Origin: VAZQ01 sp035293945
GTDB lineage: Bacteria > Pseudomonadota > Alphaproteobacteria > Rhizobiales > Xanthobacteraceae
Assembly: GCA_035293945.1 (NCBI GenBank)
Contig: DATGLV010000013.1
Span: 1-54,508, forward strand
Direction: 5' to 3'
DNA: 54,508 nt
The position numbers and the translations under genes were made by a program. The notes beneath the pieces are model-generated. The model saw only the letters and a program-made list of their open reading frames with translations, made no database searches and was not told the origin of the DNA. How positions within the stretch are numbered: position 1 is the stretch's first letter; each line of letters starts with the position of its first letter. This document shows, one piece after another, positions 1 to 8,272 of the stretch.

Positions 1-34
1 AAAATAGGATTCCCCCTGAGGCTTTAATGTCGGA

Positions 35-58
35 GAATCTCCGTGACGAGGGAGATTC
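35..58 (+). promoter_or_regulatory. Hairpin covering the transposase ribosome binding site
   Basis: GAATCTCC (35-42) and GGAGATTC (51-58) form a perfect 8-bp stem around the loop GTGACGAG. The right arm contains the GGAG ribosome binding sequence for the ATG at 62. Transcripts entering from outside the element would therefore fold the binding site away, a known way for insertion sequences to limit transposase made from read-through. Seen in sequence; the function is inferred. Confidence 0.5.
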
Positions 59-61
59 GCG

Positions 62-1486
62 ATGGCTGGCTATGTGGCGGGGGTTTCGCGTGATCAGGCG
101 ACGCTGTTTCCGGAGCGGCTGGACGAGTTGATCCCGGCGGACGCTCAGGTGCGGGTGGTGGACGGGTTTGTGGACAGCCTCGACCTGCGGGCGCTGGGGT
201 TCACGAAGGCGGCGCCGGCTTTGGAAGGTCGGCCAGCTTATAATCCGGCCGATCTTCTGAAGCTTTACGTGTACGGGTACTTGAACCAGACGCGCTCGAG
301 CCGACGGCTGGAGCGGGAATGCACGCGCAATATTGAAGTTTTGTGGCTGTTGAACCGGTTGGCGCCGGACTTCAAGACGATTGCCGATTTCCGGCGGGAC
401 AATCGGGCGGCGATTGGGAAGGTGTGCCGGCATTTTGTGCAGTTCTGCCGTGGGGAAGGGTTGCTCGGGGCTGAGCTGGTGGCGATCGATGGCTCGAAAT
501 TTGCGGCGCAGAACAGCCCACAGCGAGCCCACACGGTGAAGCAGATCAAAGAGGAGGTCGAAAGGCTCGATAAGCGCATTGCCAGCTATCTGGCGGCACT
601 TGACGAGAGCGATGCCGGCGAAACAGCAGATGAGGTTGCACCTGGTGATGCGCGAGCGGCGCTTGCACTGTTGCAGATGCGCCGCGCGGACGTGGCCCAG
701 GCGCTGGGCCTGATGGAGGCGATGAAGCTCAGTCAGGTCACGCTGAGCGACCCCGACTCGCGCTTGATGCGACAGGCACGGGGCGGCAGCGTGGTCGGCT
801 ATAACGTGCAGATCGCGGTGGATGATCGCCACGGGTTGATCGCGCACCACGCGGTGACGCAGGATGTATCGGACCAGAACCAGCTGGCGGTGGTGGCGCA
901 GGCGGCGAAACAAGAGCTTGGCTGTGACACGCTGGAGGCAGTGGCTGATTCCGGCTATGCGGATGCCGAGCAGATCAAGAATTGCGAGGATGCCGGGATT
1001 ACGGCGTTTGTGCCGCATCCGCGCTCGACCAACACCAAGGGCGACTTCTTCCCGAAATCGCGGTTCCTCTACGAGAGGGAGCTGGACCAGTATCGCTGCC
1101 CGGCGGGCGCGATCCTGCAGTTCCACAGCGCATCGGACAAGAAGCAGGCCAGCAACTATGTCGGAGTGAGCTGCGCGGGTTGCGCACTGAAGCCGCAGTG
1201 CACCAAGGCCGCCGCGCGATGGGTCACGCGCCATCATTATGAGGAGGTGCTTGATCGATTGGCCGCGCGAATGAAGGAGCGCACCGGCATCATGAAGCGA
1301 CGCGCGGCTCGGGCCGAGCATCCTTTCGGGATCATCAAGGCCATGATGGGGACCGCCCGCTTCCTGTGCCGCGGGCTGGACGCAGTTGCCGCCGAAATGA
1401 GCTTAAGCGTGCTTGCCTTCAACCTAAAACGAACGGTTACACTCTTGGGCACTGCCGAACTGCTCCGCCAGCTCGCCCCAACCTGA
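62..1486 (+). CDS. IS1182 family transposase
   Basis: A complete 474-residue DDE transposase that would cut and join the ends of its own element. The N-terminal part (about residues 10-130) matches the DUF772-type domain of IS5/IS1182 transposases, with the stretch YGYLNQTRSSRRLERE near residue 71. Candidate catalytic residues are Asp143 in AIDGSKF, Asp296 in VADSGYA and Glu419 in RAEHPFG. Between the last two is a small cysteine cluster (Cys346, Cys371, Cys374, Cys380) of the kind seen in this family. Full length for the family, with no frameshift, so it may still be active. The ATG at 62 follows a GGAG site held in a hairpin. Confidence 0.93.
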   Translation: MAGYVAGVSRDQATLFPERLDELIPADAQVRVVDGFVDSLDLRALGFTKAAPALEGRPAYNPADLLKLYVYGYLNQTRSSRRLERECTRNIEVLWLLNRLAPDFKTIADFRRDNRAAIGKVCRHFVQFCRGEGLLGAELVAIDGSKFAAQNSPQRAHTVKQIKEEVERLDKRIASYLAALDESDAGETADEVAPGDARAALALLQMRRADVAQALGLMEAMKLSQVTLSDPDSRLMRQARGGSVVGYNVQIAVDDRHGLIAHHAVTQDVSDQNQLAVVAQAAKQELGCDTLEAVADSGYADAEQIKNCEDAGITAFVPHPRSTNTKGDFFPKSRFLYERELDQYRCPAGAILQFHSASDKKQASNYVGVSCAGCALKPQCTKAAARWVTRHHYEEVLDRLAARMKERTGIMKRRAARAEHPFGIIKAMMGTARFLCRGLDAVAAEMSLSVLAFNLKRTVTLLGTAELLRQLAPT

Positions 1487-1617
1487 GGCGGGCCAGTGGA
1501 AGCGGGCTGCACAACCGCAGCCAGCTTGCTAACCTCGCTCGGAAGTTCTCGCACGGCCTCGGTGGGGCGCCCCTACAACGGCTATCGCGGAATGACCGGT
1601 GGGCGCCCCAACGACAA

Positions 1618-1641
1618 CGGGCGGGGTTTTGGCCCCGCCCG
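1618..1641 (-). terminator. Strong GC hairpin after the Vgb/cytochrome gene
   Basis: CGGGCGGGG (1618-1626) and CCCCGCCCG (1633-1641) make a perfect 9-bp stem with a six-base loop. It lies 25 bases past the stop of the minus-strand gene and just beyond the insertion sequence, so it could stop transcription from the right. There is no clear U-tract, so termination is an inference. Confidence 0.5.
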
Positions 1642-1666
1642 CTAAAGCTCAACGCCAGGCGCTTGC

Positions 1667-3517
1667 TTACTTCGCTTGGCTCTTCAGCGACGCCAGCTCG
1701 GCCTCGCTGCGCAACGTCATCACGCCCATTTGGCTTGCCCGATAGATCGGCACGATCACCTGGGTCTTGCCGTCGCGCTCCATCAGCGAGATGTGGCGGA
1801 TCTCGGTGCCGCGCACCGGCAGGTCGAACGTGGTCCACTTGTTGGCGGCGGGATCAAATCGCACGATCTGGTCCGACGTCCACAAGTTGCCCCAGACGTC
1901 GTGATTTTGGTCAACCGCAATGTGGTAGGCCTGCATGGTCTTCTCGGGGAACGGAATGATCACCGTCTCCATGGTTTTGGTGTTGATCCGGGCAAGGCTC
2001 GCACCCCAGGAATTGCCCACCCACAAGACGTCGGCGTTCTTGTCGGTGCCCATCCGGCGCGGTCCTTCCGACCAGGGCAGCGGGTTGCCGTTGGTGACAT
2101 TGTTGAAGCTGTCGTAGAACGCCTTCTGCTCGGGGGTCAGCTTGTCCATCTCGGTCTTGAGCAGCGGCAGCGCAACTTCGGTCGTCTTGCCGGTCGTGGT
2201 GTCGGCCTTGCCGATGGTGTCGAACGCCATCTGCGCCCACCAGCCGTTGCCGTCACGGTCGCCGGCGGCCCCGTAGGTCGAGTTGGTGCCGCGCGCGTTC
2301 TTGAACGGCGTCAGCGACTTGAAGTCCTCGAAGGTCTCGGTCACCGGATCGAAGCGCAGCACGCCGTCCGGCGCCGACGCCCAGATCTTGCCCTTGCCGT
2401 CGACGTCCATGGTCACGGCACCGCCGAGCGGCGACATGGTGGCAGGCGTTTGATAGACGGTGATCTTGCCGGTCTTCGGGTCGAGCTTGCCGAGGCCGCG
2501 GCGGCCCGGATTGATGTCAAACCAGAAGTTTCCTTCCGCATCGCGGGTCAGCCCGTGGGCGGTCGCCGCATGCCCGTTGGGGCCATCGAACTTGAAGAAC
2601 GACACCTCGCCGGTCTTGGTGTCGACCTTGCCGACGGTCATCAGCGGGTTCGGATTGTTGGAGGTGAAATAGAGATTGCCGTCGAGCCCCATGCCGCCGT
2701 CATGCGGCAGCTCGCCGAGCTTGGAGGTGGTGCCCATCGACCAGTCGCTGCCGTCGTTGGGGTTGTACTTGACGCGCGTGCCGATACCGGCATCCGGATT
2801 GAGCGGAAGCTCGTAGGTGGTCCAGGTCACGCGTGCGGCTTCGCCGGACGGGCGCGGCCGCGGCTGGAAGTGCATCGACGTCTCGCCGGGCCCGCGGGCG
2901 CGCGCGAGATAAGCCGCGAGCTGCTTCTGGTTATAGTCGATGATGCCGTTGGGCTTGCCGCCCGGTCCCGGATACACGCCCGTATTGGCCACGACCTTCA
3001 TCAGGTTGATGATCTTGTTCCAGCCGGCTTCGTCGAACTTGAACTGCAGCGGATAACCCGGCGTGTGGCAGCCGGTGCACTGATTGGTGAAGACCTTCTT
3101 GATCCGCGCATCGTCAGCAGTGTCTTCCGGCAGCGCCGCCACCAGGAGCTCGGGCGGCAGCTGGCGTATCATCGCCTCCTGATCGGTGATCGGCTTCAGC
3201 ACGAAGTCATGATGCGCGTTGGCGGCGAGATCGACCGCATCCTTGGCGGTCTCGAAGCTCAGCGCCTGCGCCCAGACCTGGTATTTGCCTTCCGGCAGCG
3301 GCGGGAAATAGTAGTTGCCGGCATCGTCCGTATAGACGCTGGTGGTGATAGTCGACCCGTCCCGTTTGGCCGATACCGTCACGCCGTTGAGCTTCTCGCC
3401 CGAGGCGGAAGAGATCGCGCCATTGAGAATCTGGTCGGCCGCCATGGTCGGTGTGGCCAGGCCGGCAATTACCAGGGTCGCGGCGCTTGCCAGTAACATG
3501 CTACGCACGTTGGTCAT
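1667..3517 (-). CDS. Vgb-like propeller protein with cytochrome c motif
   Basis: A 616-residue exported protein with three recognisable parts. Residues 1-27 are a Sec signal peptide ending in ATPTMAA. Residues 30-110 form a carboxypeptidase-regulatory-like beta-sandwich (GVTVSAKRDG, DDAGNYYFPPLPEGKYQV). One haem c site follows, CTGCH at 147-151. From about 210 to the end, repeats of the streptogramin lyase (Vgb) beta-propeller type recur (GMGLDGNLYFTSNNPN, AEGNFWFDINPGRRGLGKLD). The protein is probably a periplasmic haem-bearing dehydrogenase component or sensor; its substrate is unknown. It is preceded at 156 bp by a small cytochrome c on the same strand, a likely electron partner. The ATG follows AGGGAGA. 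True Vgb antibiotic lyase activity is unlikely, given the haem domain and size. Confidence 0.8.
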   Translation of the reverse strand: MTNVRSMLLASAATLVIAGLATPTMAADQILNGAISSASGEKLNGVTVSAKRDGSTITTSVYTDDAGNYYFPPLPEGKYQVWAQALSFETAKDAVDLAANAHHDFVLKPITDQEAMIRQLPPELLVAALPEDTADDARIKKVFTNQCTGCHTPGYPLQFKFDEAGWNKIINLMKVVANTGVYPGPGGKPNGIIDYNQKQLAAYLARARGPGETSMHFQPRPRPSGEAARVTWTTYELPLNPDAGIGTRVKYNPNDGSDWSMGTTSKLGELPHDGGMGLDGNLYFTSNNPNPLMTVGKVDTKTGEVSFFKFDGPNGHAATAHGLTRDAEGNFWFDINPGRRGLGKLDPKTGKITVYQTPATMSPLGGAVTMDVDGKGKIWASAPDGVLRFDPVTETFEDFKSLTPFKNARGTNSTYGAAGDRDGNGWWAQMAFDTIGKADTTTGKTTEVALPLLKTEMDKLTPEQKAFYDSFNNVTNGNPLPWSEGPRRMGTDKNADVLWVGNSWGASLARINTKTMETVIIPFPEKTMQAYHIAVDQNHDVWGNLWTSDQIVRFDPAANKWTTFDLPVRGTEIRHISLMERDGKTQVIVPIYRASQMGVMTLRSEAELASLKSQAK

Positions 3518-3577
3518 GAGAGCTTCTCCCTAAGAGGGTTTGATTGCTTGATACGAGCTTCACAGCGTGTTCGAGCT

Positions 3578-3627
3578 TGCAGAGACTTTGAACGTGCAGA
3601 GACTTGAACTTACAGAGATTTGGAACT
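3578..3627. repeat. Three tandem 16-17 bp repeats
   Basis: Three adjacent imperfect copies: TGCAGAGACTTTGAACG (3578-3594), TGCAGAGACTTGAACT (3595-3610) and TACAGAGATTTGGAACT (3611-3627). They occupy the gap between the small cytochrome c gene and the Vgb/cytochrome gene. The next bases hold two direct copies of GAGCTCGCGC (3631-3640 and 3654-3663). They could be regulator sites or simple slippage products; nothing in the sequence decides. Confidence 0.7.
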
Positions 3628-3673
3628 GCTGAGCTCGCGCCATAGGACGCAGCGAGCTCGCGCGACTCCCGTG

Positions 3674-4033
3674 TTAACGCGCGGCGGGCGCTGCCGGCGC
3701 TGGCACGGTGCGCACATACGAGATGATCGCATCGATGTCCGCGCTTTTGAGATACGCCTTGAAGGACGGCATGCGCGGCGTGCCGTTGGTGATGTATTCG
3801 CGCATGATGTCATCATCGCCACCGCCGGCGTTCTTGTTGAGCGGCGGGCCGTAGGTCCGCGCTCCCATCTCGGGCGGCAGGTGGCAGATTCCGCACGATT
3901 GGGCGAACAATTGCTGGCCATGGCGTTGCATGTCGGTCAGACCATCACCCGCCTGCTGAGCGAACGCAGCCTGCCCTCCTGCGGCGAGCAGGAACAGCAG
4001 CAACCATGCGCCATGCTTCATCAGATGCTTCAT
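3674..4033 (-). CDS. Small class I cytochrome c
   Basis: A 119-residue exported cytochrome that should carry one covalently bound haem in the periplasm and pass electrons. Residues 1-25 are a signal peptide ending AFA. The haem site is CGICH at 47-51, and Met88 in TPRMPSF is the probable sixth ligand, giving a low-spin electron-transfer haem. The C-terminal helix (ADIDAIISYVRTV) is typical of the family. The ATG follows a strong GAGGAGGAAG site. It is transcribed toward the Vgb/cytochrome gene 156 bp downstream, and the two are probably one electron-transfer unit. The specific redox partner is inferred from position only. Confidence 0.88.
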   Translation of the reverse strand: MKHLMKHGAWLLLFLLAAGGQAAFAQQAGDGLTDMQRHGQQLFAQSCGICHLPPEMGARTYGPPLNKNAGGGDDDIMREYITNGTPRMPSFKAYLKSADIDAIISYVRTVPAPAAPAAR

Positions 4034-4077
4034 TGGGCTTCCTCCTCGTATATGTTCTTCTCATTTTTGTGTGAAGC

Positions 4078-4803
4078 TTATCCCCGGCTGCCCGCCAAGG
4101 AAAGGGCCTCGCGGCGGCCGCGCCGATGATCGGCTTCGCTCGCGCATTTGGCCGCGTGGGCGTCGCGATTGATCACCTGCAGATTGGGTGCGCCCCAGAA
4201 CGCCAAGAGCTGCGGCCACTCCGTATCGCGGTGCTCGCCCCAGACGCGGTAGAGCGGTAGGCGGTGATCGACTTCGGCAGATTTGAGCAGGCGCTTGCCG
4301 CTTTCGCCGCAGCGGCGCGCCTGCAGCCGTTTGAGGACTTGCACGAAGTCGCTTGGCGCCGTCCAAAATTCCCAAGCAATCACACAGGCGGCGTGCCAAA
4401 CGGCCCTGCGGTTTGCTCCGGCATTCCACAGATCGACGTGCCAACCGAAACGATAGACCGGCTGCCCGCAGATGCAGCAGGCGCCGGGCCCCAACGCGAA
4501 GGCGCGTTCGCGAAACGGCGCGGGCGGCATCCGAAAGGTCGCCGGCAGGCCGTCGTTGCGGCGCTTGGTCAGCCGCCAAGTCCACCCCTTCGGGGCGCCG
4601 CTTGCCGCAGCGAGCGCGCGCGCCAAGCGGTCGGCGCGCAGCGGATGGGCCCGCCAATATCCATCGATTGCGAGGCGCGGGGTCGGCGGAATGAACGGGC
4701 GCGCAAGCGCGCGCCTCAAGACAGGCGGAGGAAAGATCGCCGGCAAGGCTTTCTCGAGGCGCGCAAGCGCGCGCCGGTTTCGTTCATCCCGCCACTCCGA
4801 CAT
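4078..4803 (-). CDS. HNH endonuclease domain protein
   Basis: A 241-residue protein ending in an HNH-type nuclease core: EVDHRLPLYRVWGEH near residue 178, then NLQVINRDAHAAKC about 30 residues later, which supply the His, Asn and His/Lys positions. A cysteine/histidine cluster before it (CCICGQP, Trp-His, Cys near 140) may bind zinc and hold the fold. The N-terminal half is rich in Arg and Ala, and its coding sequence contains two copies of GCGCGCAAGCGCGCGCC about 80 bp apart. It lies 44 bp upstream of the cytochrome c gene on the same strand but has no evident functional link. Whether it is a defence or housekeeping nuclease cannot be told; no methyltransferase or restriction partner is nearby. 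Confidence 0.75.
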   Translation of the reverse strand: MSEWRDERNRRALARLEKALPAIFPPPVLRRALARPFIPPTPRLAIDGYWRAHPLRADRLARALAAASGAPKGWTWRLTKRRNDGLPATFRMPPAPFRERAFALGPGACCICGQPVYRFGWHVDLWNAGANRRAVWHAACVIAWEFWTAPSDFVQVLKRLQARRCGESGKRLLKSAEVDHRLPLYRVWGEHRDTEWPQLLAFWGAPNLQVINRDAHAAKCASEADHRRGRREALSLAGSRG

Positions 4804-4888
4804 AGCGCGTGAGGTCCCCGCTCCAAGGCGATCATGCGCCCCGTTTGGTTAATGGGAGACTGAGCGATTTGCGCTCGGGCTCGCCGCC

Positions 4889-5680
4889 TTGGCAAGCTTT
4901 GTGGCGGTCTCCTGCACGATGCTCAATGCCCGCAACGGCGCCGTGCTCGCGATTACGGCGGCGCTGGCCGCGCTGGGCGTGGCCGCGGGCTTGCAATCTG
5001 CGGTCGGGTTGATGGCGCCCACCGCCGGCGCATTGGTTGCAGTGCTTTTCGGATACGCCGCCGCGCAGGTCGCCGCCCATCCGGCATTCTCAGCGTTCCG
5101 GCACTCGGTCGCGGCGGTTTGGTCCGGCATCGACATGCACGCCGACCTCGCCGCGCAGGATGCCCGGATCGAGGCACTGAGCCGGATCGCGAGCGAGGAT
5201 GGATTGACTGGGCTGAAGAATCGCCGCGCCTTCGAGGATGCGCTTCGAGAAGCTTGCGCGGGTGACGCGCCGTTCGGGCTGCTGCTGTGCGATCTCGACG
5301 GCTTCAAACCTGTCAATGACAGGTTCGGCCACGCCGCCGGTGATGAATTGCTGCGCGAGATCGCCGCACGTCTCGTCCGCGCAGCGGAGCCGCACGGGCT
5401 TGCGGCGCGGTTGGGCGGCGATGAGTTCGGCGTCCTGTTGTCCGGCACCACAGAGGCGCTGGCCGCCGCCAGCGCGCGTCGCCTGGTCGATGTGATTTCG
5501 CAGCCGATCCGTATCGGCGCAAAGAAGGTCACGGTCGGGGTGAGCATCGGCATCGCGCTCGGCTCCCCGCCGCAAGATGCAGGCCTGCTGATGGAGCGCG
5601 CAGACGCCGCCATGTACGATGCCAAGCATCGCCGCACAGGCTATGGGTTTGGGCCCGCGCAGCTGCAGAAAGCCGGCTGA
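4889..5680 (+). CDS. GGDEF diguanylate cyclase, membrane-anchored
   Basis: A protein of about 263 residues that should make cyclic di-GMP from two GTP. Two hydrophobic segments (about residues 17-36 and 43-63) anchor it in the inner membrane. The catalytic domain starts at DGLTGLKNRR (104-113), with the metal site near Asp135 (LLCDLDGFK) and an intact GGDEF at 176-180. The usual RxxD inhibitory site just before GGDEF is absent, so product inhibition is not expected. The start is uncertain: the TTG given has no good ribosome binding site, an in-frame GTG (4901) and ATG (4919) follow, and a stop at 4850 limits extension. It lacks a sensor domain other than the membrane part. Divergent from the HNH gene. 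Confidence 0.85.
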   Translation: MASFVAVSCTMLNARNGAVLAITAALAALGVAAGLQSAVGLMAPTAGALVAVLFGYAAAQVAAHPAFSAFRHSVAAVWSGIDMHADLAAQDARIEALSRIASEDGLTGLKNRRAFEDALREACAGDAPFGLLLCDLDGFKPVNDRFGHAAGDELLREIAARLVRAAEPHGLAARLGGDEFGVLLSGTTEALAAASARRLVDVISQPIRIGAKKVTVGVSIGIALGSPPQDAGLLMERADAAMYDAKHRRTGYGFGPAQLQKAG

Positions 5681-5748
5681 CGATCCGAGTCTTGCTTGCG
5701 GCCGGCAAAGATCGCAATCTTGTGCCGGGCAGCATGTGAGGACGAGGC

Positions 5749-6723
5749 ATGCGTAAGCTGGTTGCGATGGCGGCGCTGGCGCTCGCGCTCAACGGCTCGA
5801 CACGCGCCGATGCACAGACCTATCCGGTGCGGCCGATCACCATCGTGGAGCCGTACCCGGCCGGCGGCCCGACCGATGTGCTGGTGCGCGTGTTGAGCGA
5901 GCGGATGCGTGCCTCCCTGGGACAGCCGCTGATCGCCGATTATGTGAGCGGCGCCGCCGGAACCCTGGCACTTGCGCGTGTCGCACGCGCGGCTCCCGAC
6001 GGCTACACAATCCAGGTCGGCCACCTCGGCTCCAACGTGGTGGTGCCGGCGCTCTACCCGCTATCGTTCGATGTGCTGAAGGACTTGGCTCCGGTCGCTC
6101 AGCTGCCGAACAATCCATTCCTGCTGGTCGGCCGCCCCTCCATCCCGGCCAAGGATTTGCGCGAGCTGATCGCCTGGATCAAAGCCAATGAGGGCAAGGT
6201 CTCGGTCGGCACGCCCGGGGTCAACTCGCTGCCGCATGTCGCCGGCATCTATTTCCAGAACCTGACCGGCACGCAGTTCCCGCTGGTGCCCTATCGGGGC
6301 GCCGGTCCGATGATGCTCGATCTGATCGCAGGCCAGATCGATCTCGCATTCGACCAGGTGCAGAGCTCACTGCCGCAAATCCGCGAGGGACGGATCAAGC
6401 CCTTTGCGGTGACGGCGCCCGAGCGCCTGGCGGTGCTTCCGGATGTGCCGACGGTGAACGAGGCCGGCCTTCCGAGCCTTGACATTCTACTCTGGTATGG
6501 GCTGTGGGTGCCGGCCGGCACGCCGCCGGAAGTCATCGGCAAGCTCAACGCGGCGGCCCGCGACGCCATGGGCGATCCGGCGACGCGTCAGCGCCTGGCC
6601 GAGATGGACATGCAAGTCCCGCCCGCCGACCAACAAACCCCGCAGGCGCTTGGGGCCCTGCAACAGGCGGAGATAAAAAAGTGGTGGCCGGTCATGAAAG
6701 CCGCCGGCCTCAAGCCCGAGTAG
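5749..6723 (+). CDS. TctC/Bug family periplasmic binding protein (1)
   Basis: A 324-residue solute-binding protein of the tripartite tricarboxylate transporter family. It should be secreted (signal peptide 1-22, ending ADA) and bind a carboxylate in the periplasm. Family marks are YPVRPITIVEPYPAGGPTD at the mature N-terminus, the GAAGTLALARVARAAPDGYT segment, VPYRGAGPMMLDLIAGQIDL, and the closing WWPVMKAAGLKPE. No tctA or tctB membrane genes lie nearby, as is usual for the expanded Bug sets of soil proteobacteria. The start follows AGGACGAGG. Its last 14 bases overlap, tail to tail, the end of the M32 carboxypeptidase gene. Ligand unknown. Confidence 0.9.
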   Translation: MRKLVAMAALALALNGSTRADAQTYPVRPITIVEPYPAGGPTDVLVRVLSERMRASLGQPLIADYVSGAAGTLALARVARAAPDGYTIQVGHLGSNVVVPALYPLSFDVLKDLAPVAQLPNNPFLLVGRPSIPAKDLRELIAWIKANEGKVSVGTPGVNSLPHVAGIYFQNLTGTQFPLVPYRGAGPMMLDLIAGQIDLAFDQVQSSLPQIREGRIKPFAVTAPERLAVLPDVPTVNEAGLPSLDILLWYGLWVPAGTPPEVIGKLNAAARDAMGDPATRQRLAEMDMQVPPADQQTPQALGALQQAEIKKWWPVMKAAGLKPE

Positions 6724-8254
6724 CGAGAGCGGCAGGCGCAAGCCGATAGAGCTCGCCGTATTTGCGGGTGAGATAATCCATGTAGGGCCGGATCGTCATC
6801 GGCTCGCCGGTCGCGCGGCGCACCAATTCATCCGCCTCGAACTTGCGGCCATGACGATAGAGATTTTGGTCGAGCCAGCCTTTGAGGGTGGAAAATCGGC
6901 CTTCGGCAATCTCGGCCGGAATCTCCGGATGAGCGCGGAGCGCTGCCGCGTAGAACTGGGCGCTCAGCACGTTGCCGATCGTGTAGCTGTGGAAGGCGCC
7001 GCCGATCGACCCGCCAAACCAGTGCACATCCTGCATGCAGCCGTCGCGGTCATCAGGGGAGCTCAATCCAAGATCAGATTGATAGCGTGCGCGCCAAGCC
7101 TCCGGCAGGTCCTTGACGGCCAGCCTTCCCTCCAACATCGCGAGCTCGAGGTCGAAGCGCAGGATAATATGGAGATTGTACGTGACTTCGTCGGCCTCGG
7201 TGCGGATCAGCGAGGGCTCGACCTTGTTGATGGCGGCATGAAAGGTCTCGAGCGGCACGTTCTTGAACTTGTCCGGGAATGCAGCCTGGAGCCGCGGATA
7301 GAAGTGCCCCCACAGGCCAAGGCTGCGGCCGACGACGTTCTCCCACAGCCGCGATTGGCTCTCATGCACGCCCGCCGAGGTGCCCGATCCGAGCGGCGTG
7401 CCGTCGAGGGCGGCCGCAACGCCCTGCTCGTACATCCCGTGGCCGGCCTCGTGCAGCGTCGAGAACAGCGCCTGGGTAAGGTCGTCCGGATAGACGCGCG
7501 TGGTGATGCGGATGTCGCCGCCGGAAAAGCGCGTGCAGAACGGATGATGCGTGCGGTCAAGCCGGCCGCGCGCAAGGTCATACCCAAAAGCGGTCGCGAT
7601 GCCGAGGCCGAAATCGATCTGCGGGGCTTCCGCAAAATTGCCATGCAGGCAGCGGTCATCGATCGCCGGCTTCTCGGTAATGGCGCGCACCAGCCCCGAG
7701 AGCGCCGCCCGCAGCTCTACGAGCAGCGCGCGCACCGACGCGCAAGTCATGCCCTCATCCATGTCGTCGATCAGCGGATCCATGATGTGCTGATAGGGCG
7801 CGAAGAACTCCGCGTATTGGCGGCTGAGCTCCAGCGTCCGCTCGAGCAGCGGCCGCATGCTGGCGAAGTCATTGGCCGGGCGCGCCCGCGTCCAGGCGTC
7901 ATAGGCGGTGGATTGATGCGCGCTGAAGCGTTCAACGAAGGCGGTCGGCACGCGGATCGCCTTGGCAAAATCGCGCGCCGCGACGCGGATCAGGGCTGCG
8001 TCATCATGGTCCGCAGGCAGTTTCTCCGCATAAGACTTGAGCACATCTATCAATCGCCCGAGCTCAGGATCGGTCCTGCGCTCGTGCGCGAGGCGGCTCA
8101 TCAGCGCCAGCTGGCGCCCGCGCGCGGGGGCACCTCCGGCCGGCATGTAGGTCGACTGGTCCCAGGAGAGAATCGCGGCCGTCCCGGCAAGATCACTGAT
8201 CTCGGCGAGCCGGCCTCTGAGCTCGCCGAGCAAATCCTTCTCAGTGCGCTGCAT
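6710..8254 (-). CDS. M32 family metallocarboxypeptidase
   Basis: A 514-residue zinc carboxypeptidase of the thermostable carboxypeptidase Taq type, which removes residues from peptide C-termini in the cytoplasm. The zinc-binding motif is HEAGH at 268-272, with a downstream Glu in SQSRLWENVVGRS as third ligand. The family signatures TRVYPDDLTQALFSTLHEAGH and DVHWFGGSIGGAFHSYTIGN are present. Length equals the family norm (about 500). The gene begins 18 bp after the stop of the GST gene on the same strand, so the two are likely co-transcribed. No signal peptide. Confidence 0.93.
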   Translation of the reverse strand: MQRTEKDLLGELRGRLAEISDLAGTAAILSWDQSTYMPAGGAPARGRQLALMSRLAHERRTDPELGRLIDVLKSYAEKLPADHDDAALIRVAARDFAKAIRVPTAFVERFSAHQSTAYDAWTRARPANDFASMRPLLERTLELSRQYAEFFAPYQHIMDPLIDDMDEGMTCASVRALLVELRAALSGLVRAITEKPAIDDRCLHGNFAEAPQIDFGLGIATAFGYDLARGRLDRTHHPFCTRFSGGDIRITTRVYPDDLTQALFSTLHEAGHGMYEQGVAAALDGTPLGSGTSAGVHESQSRLWENVVGRSLGLWGHFYPRLQAAFPDKFKNVPLETFHAAINKVEPSLIRTEADEVTYNLHIILRFDLELAMLEGRLAVKDLPEAWRARYQSDLGLSSPDDRDGCMQDVHWFGGSIGGAFHSYTIGNVLSAQFYAAALRAHPEIPAEIAEGRFSTLKGWLDQNLYRHGRKFEADELVRRATGEPMTIRPYMDYLTRKYGELYRLAPAALATRA

Positions 8255-8272
8255 TTCTAATGTGCCTGCGTT

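Larger units (their letters stand above)
1..1617 (+). mobile_element. IS1182-like insertion sequence, ends not defined
   Basis: The region is an insertion sequence because it carries one complete IS1182-type transposase reading rightward. The left end lies at or beyond the window edge. I searched the 130 bases after the transposase stop for an inverted copy of the first 25 bases and did not see one, so terminal repeats and target duplication are undefined. The right boundary given is only the start of the terminator-like hairpin of the next gene; the true end lies somewhere between 1487 and that hairpin. Confidence 0.7.

Noticed and set aside
1676..3496. A 606-codon open frame on the plus strand
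   Set aside because: Mirror image of the Vgb/cytochrome gene, which has a signal peptide, haem motif and ribosome site; the plus frame has none.
1667..3517. A true streptogramin B lyase (antibiotic resistance)
   Set aside because: The propeller is Vgb-like, but the signal peptide, haem motif, extra domain and cytochrome partner argue against that activity.
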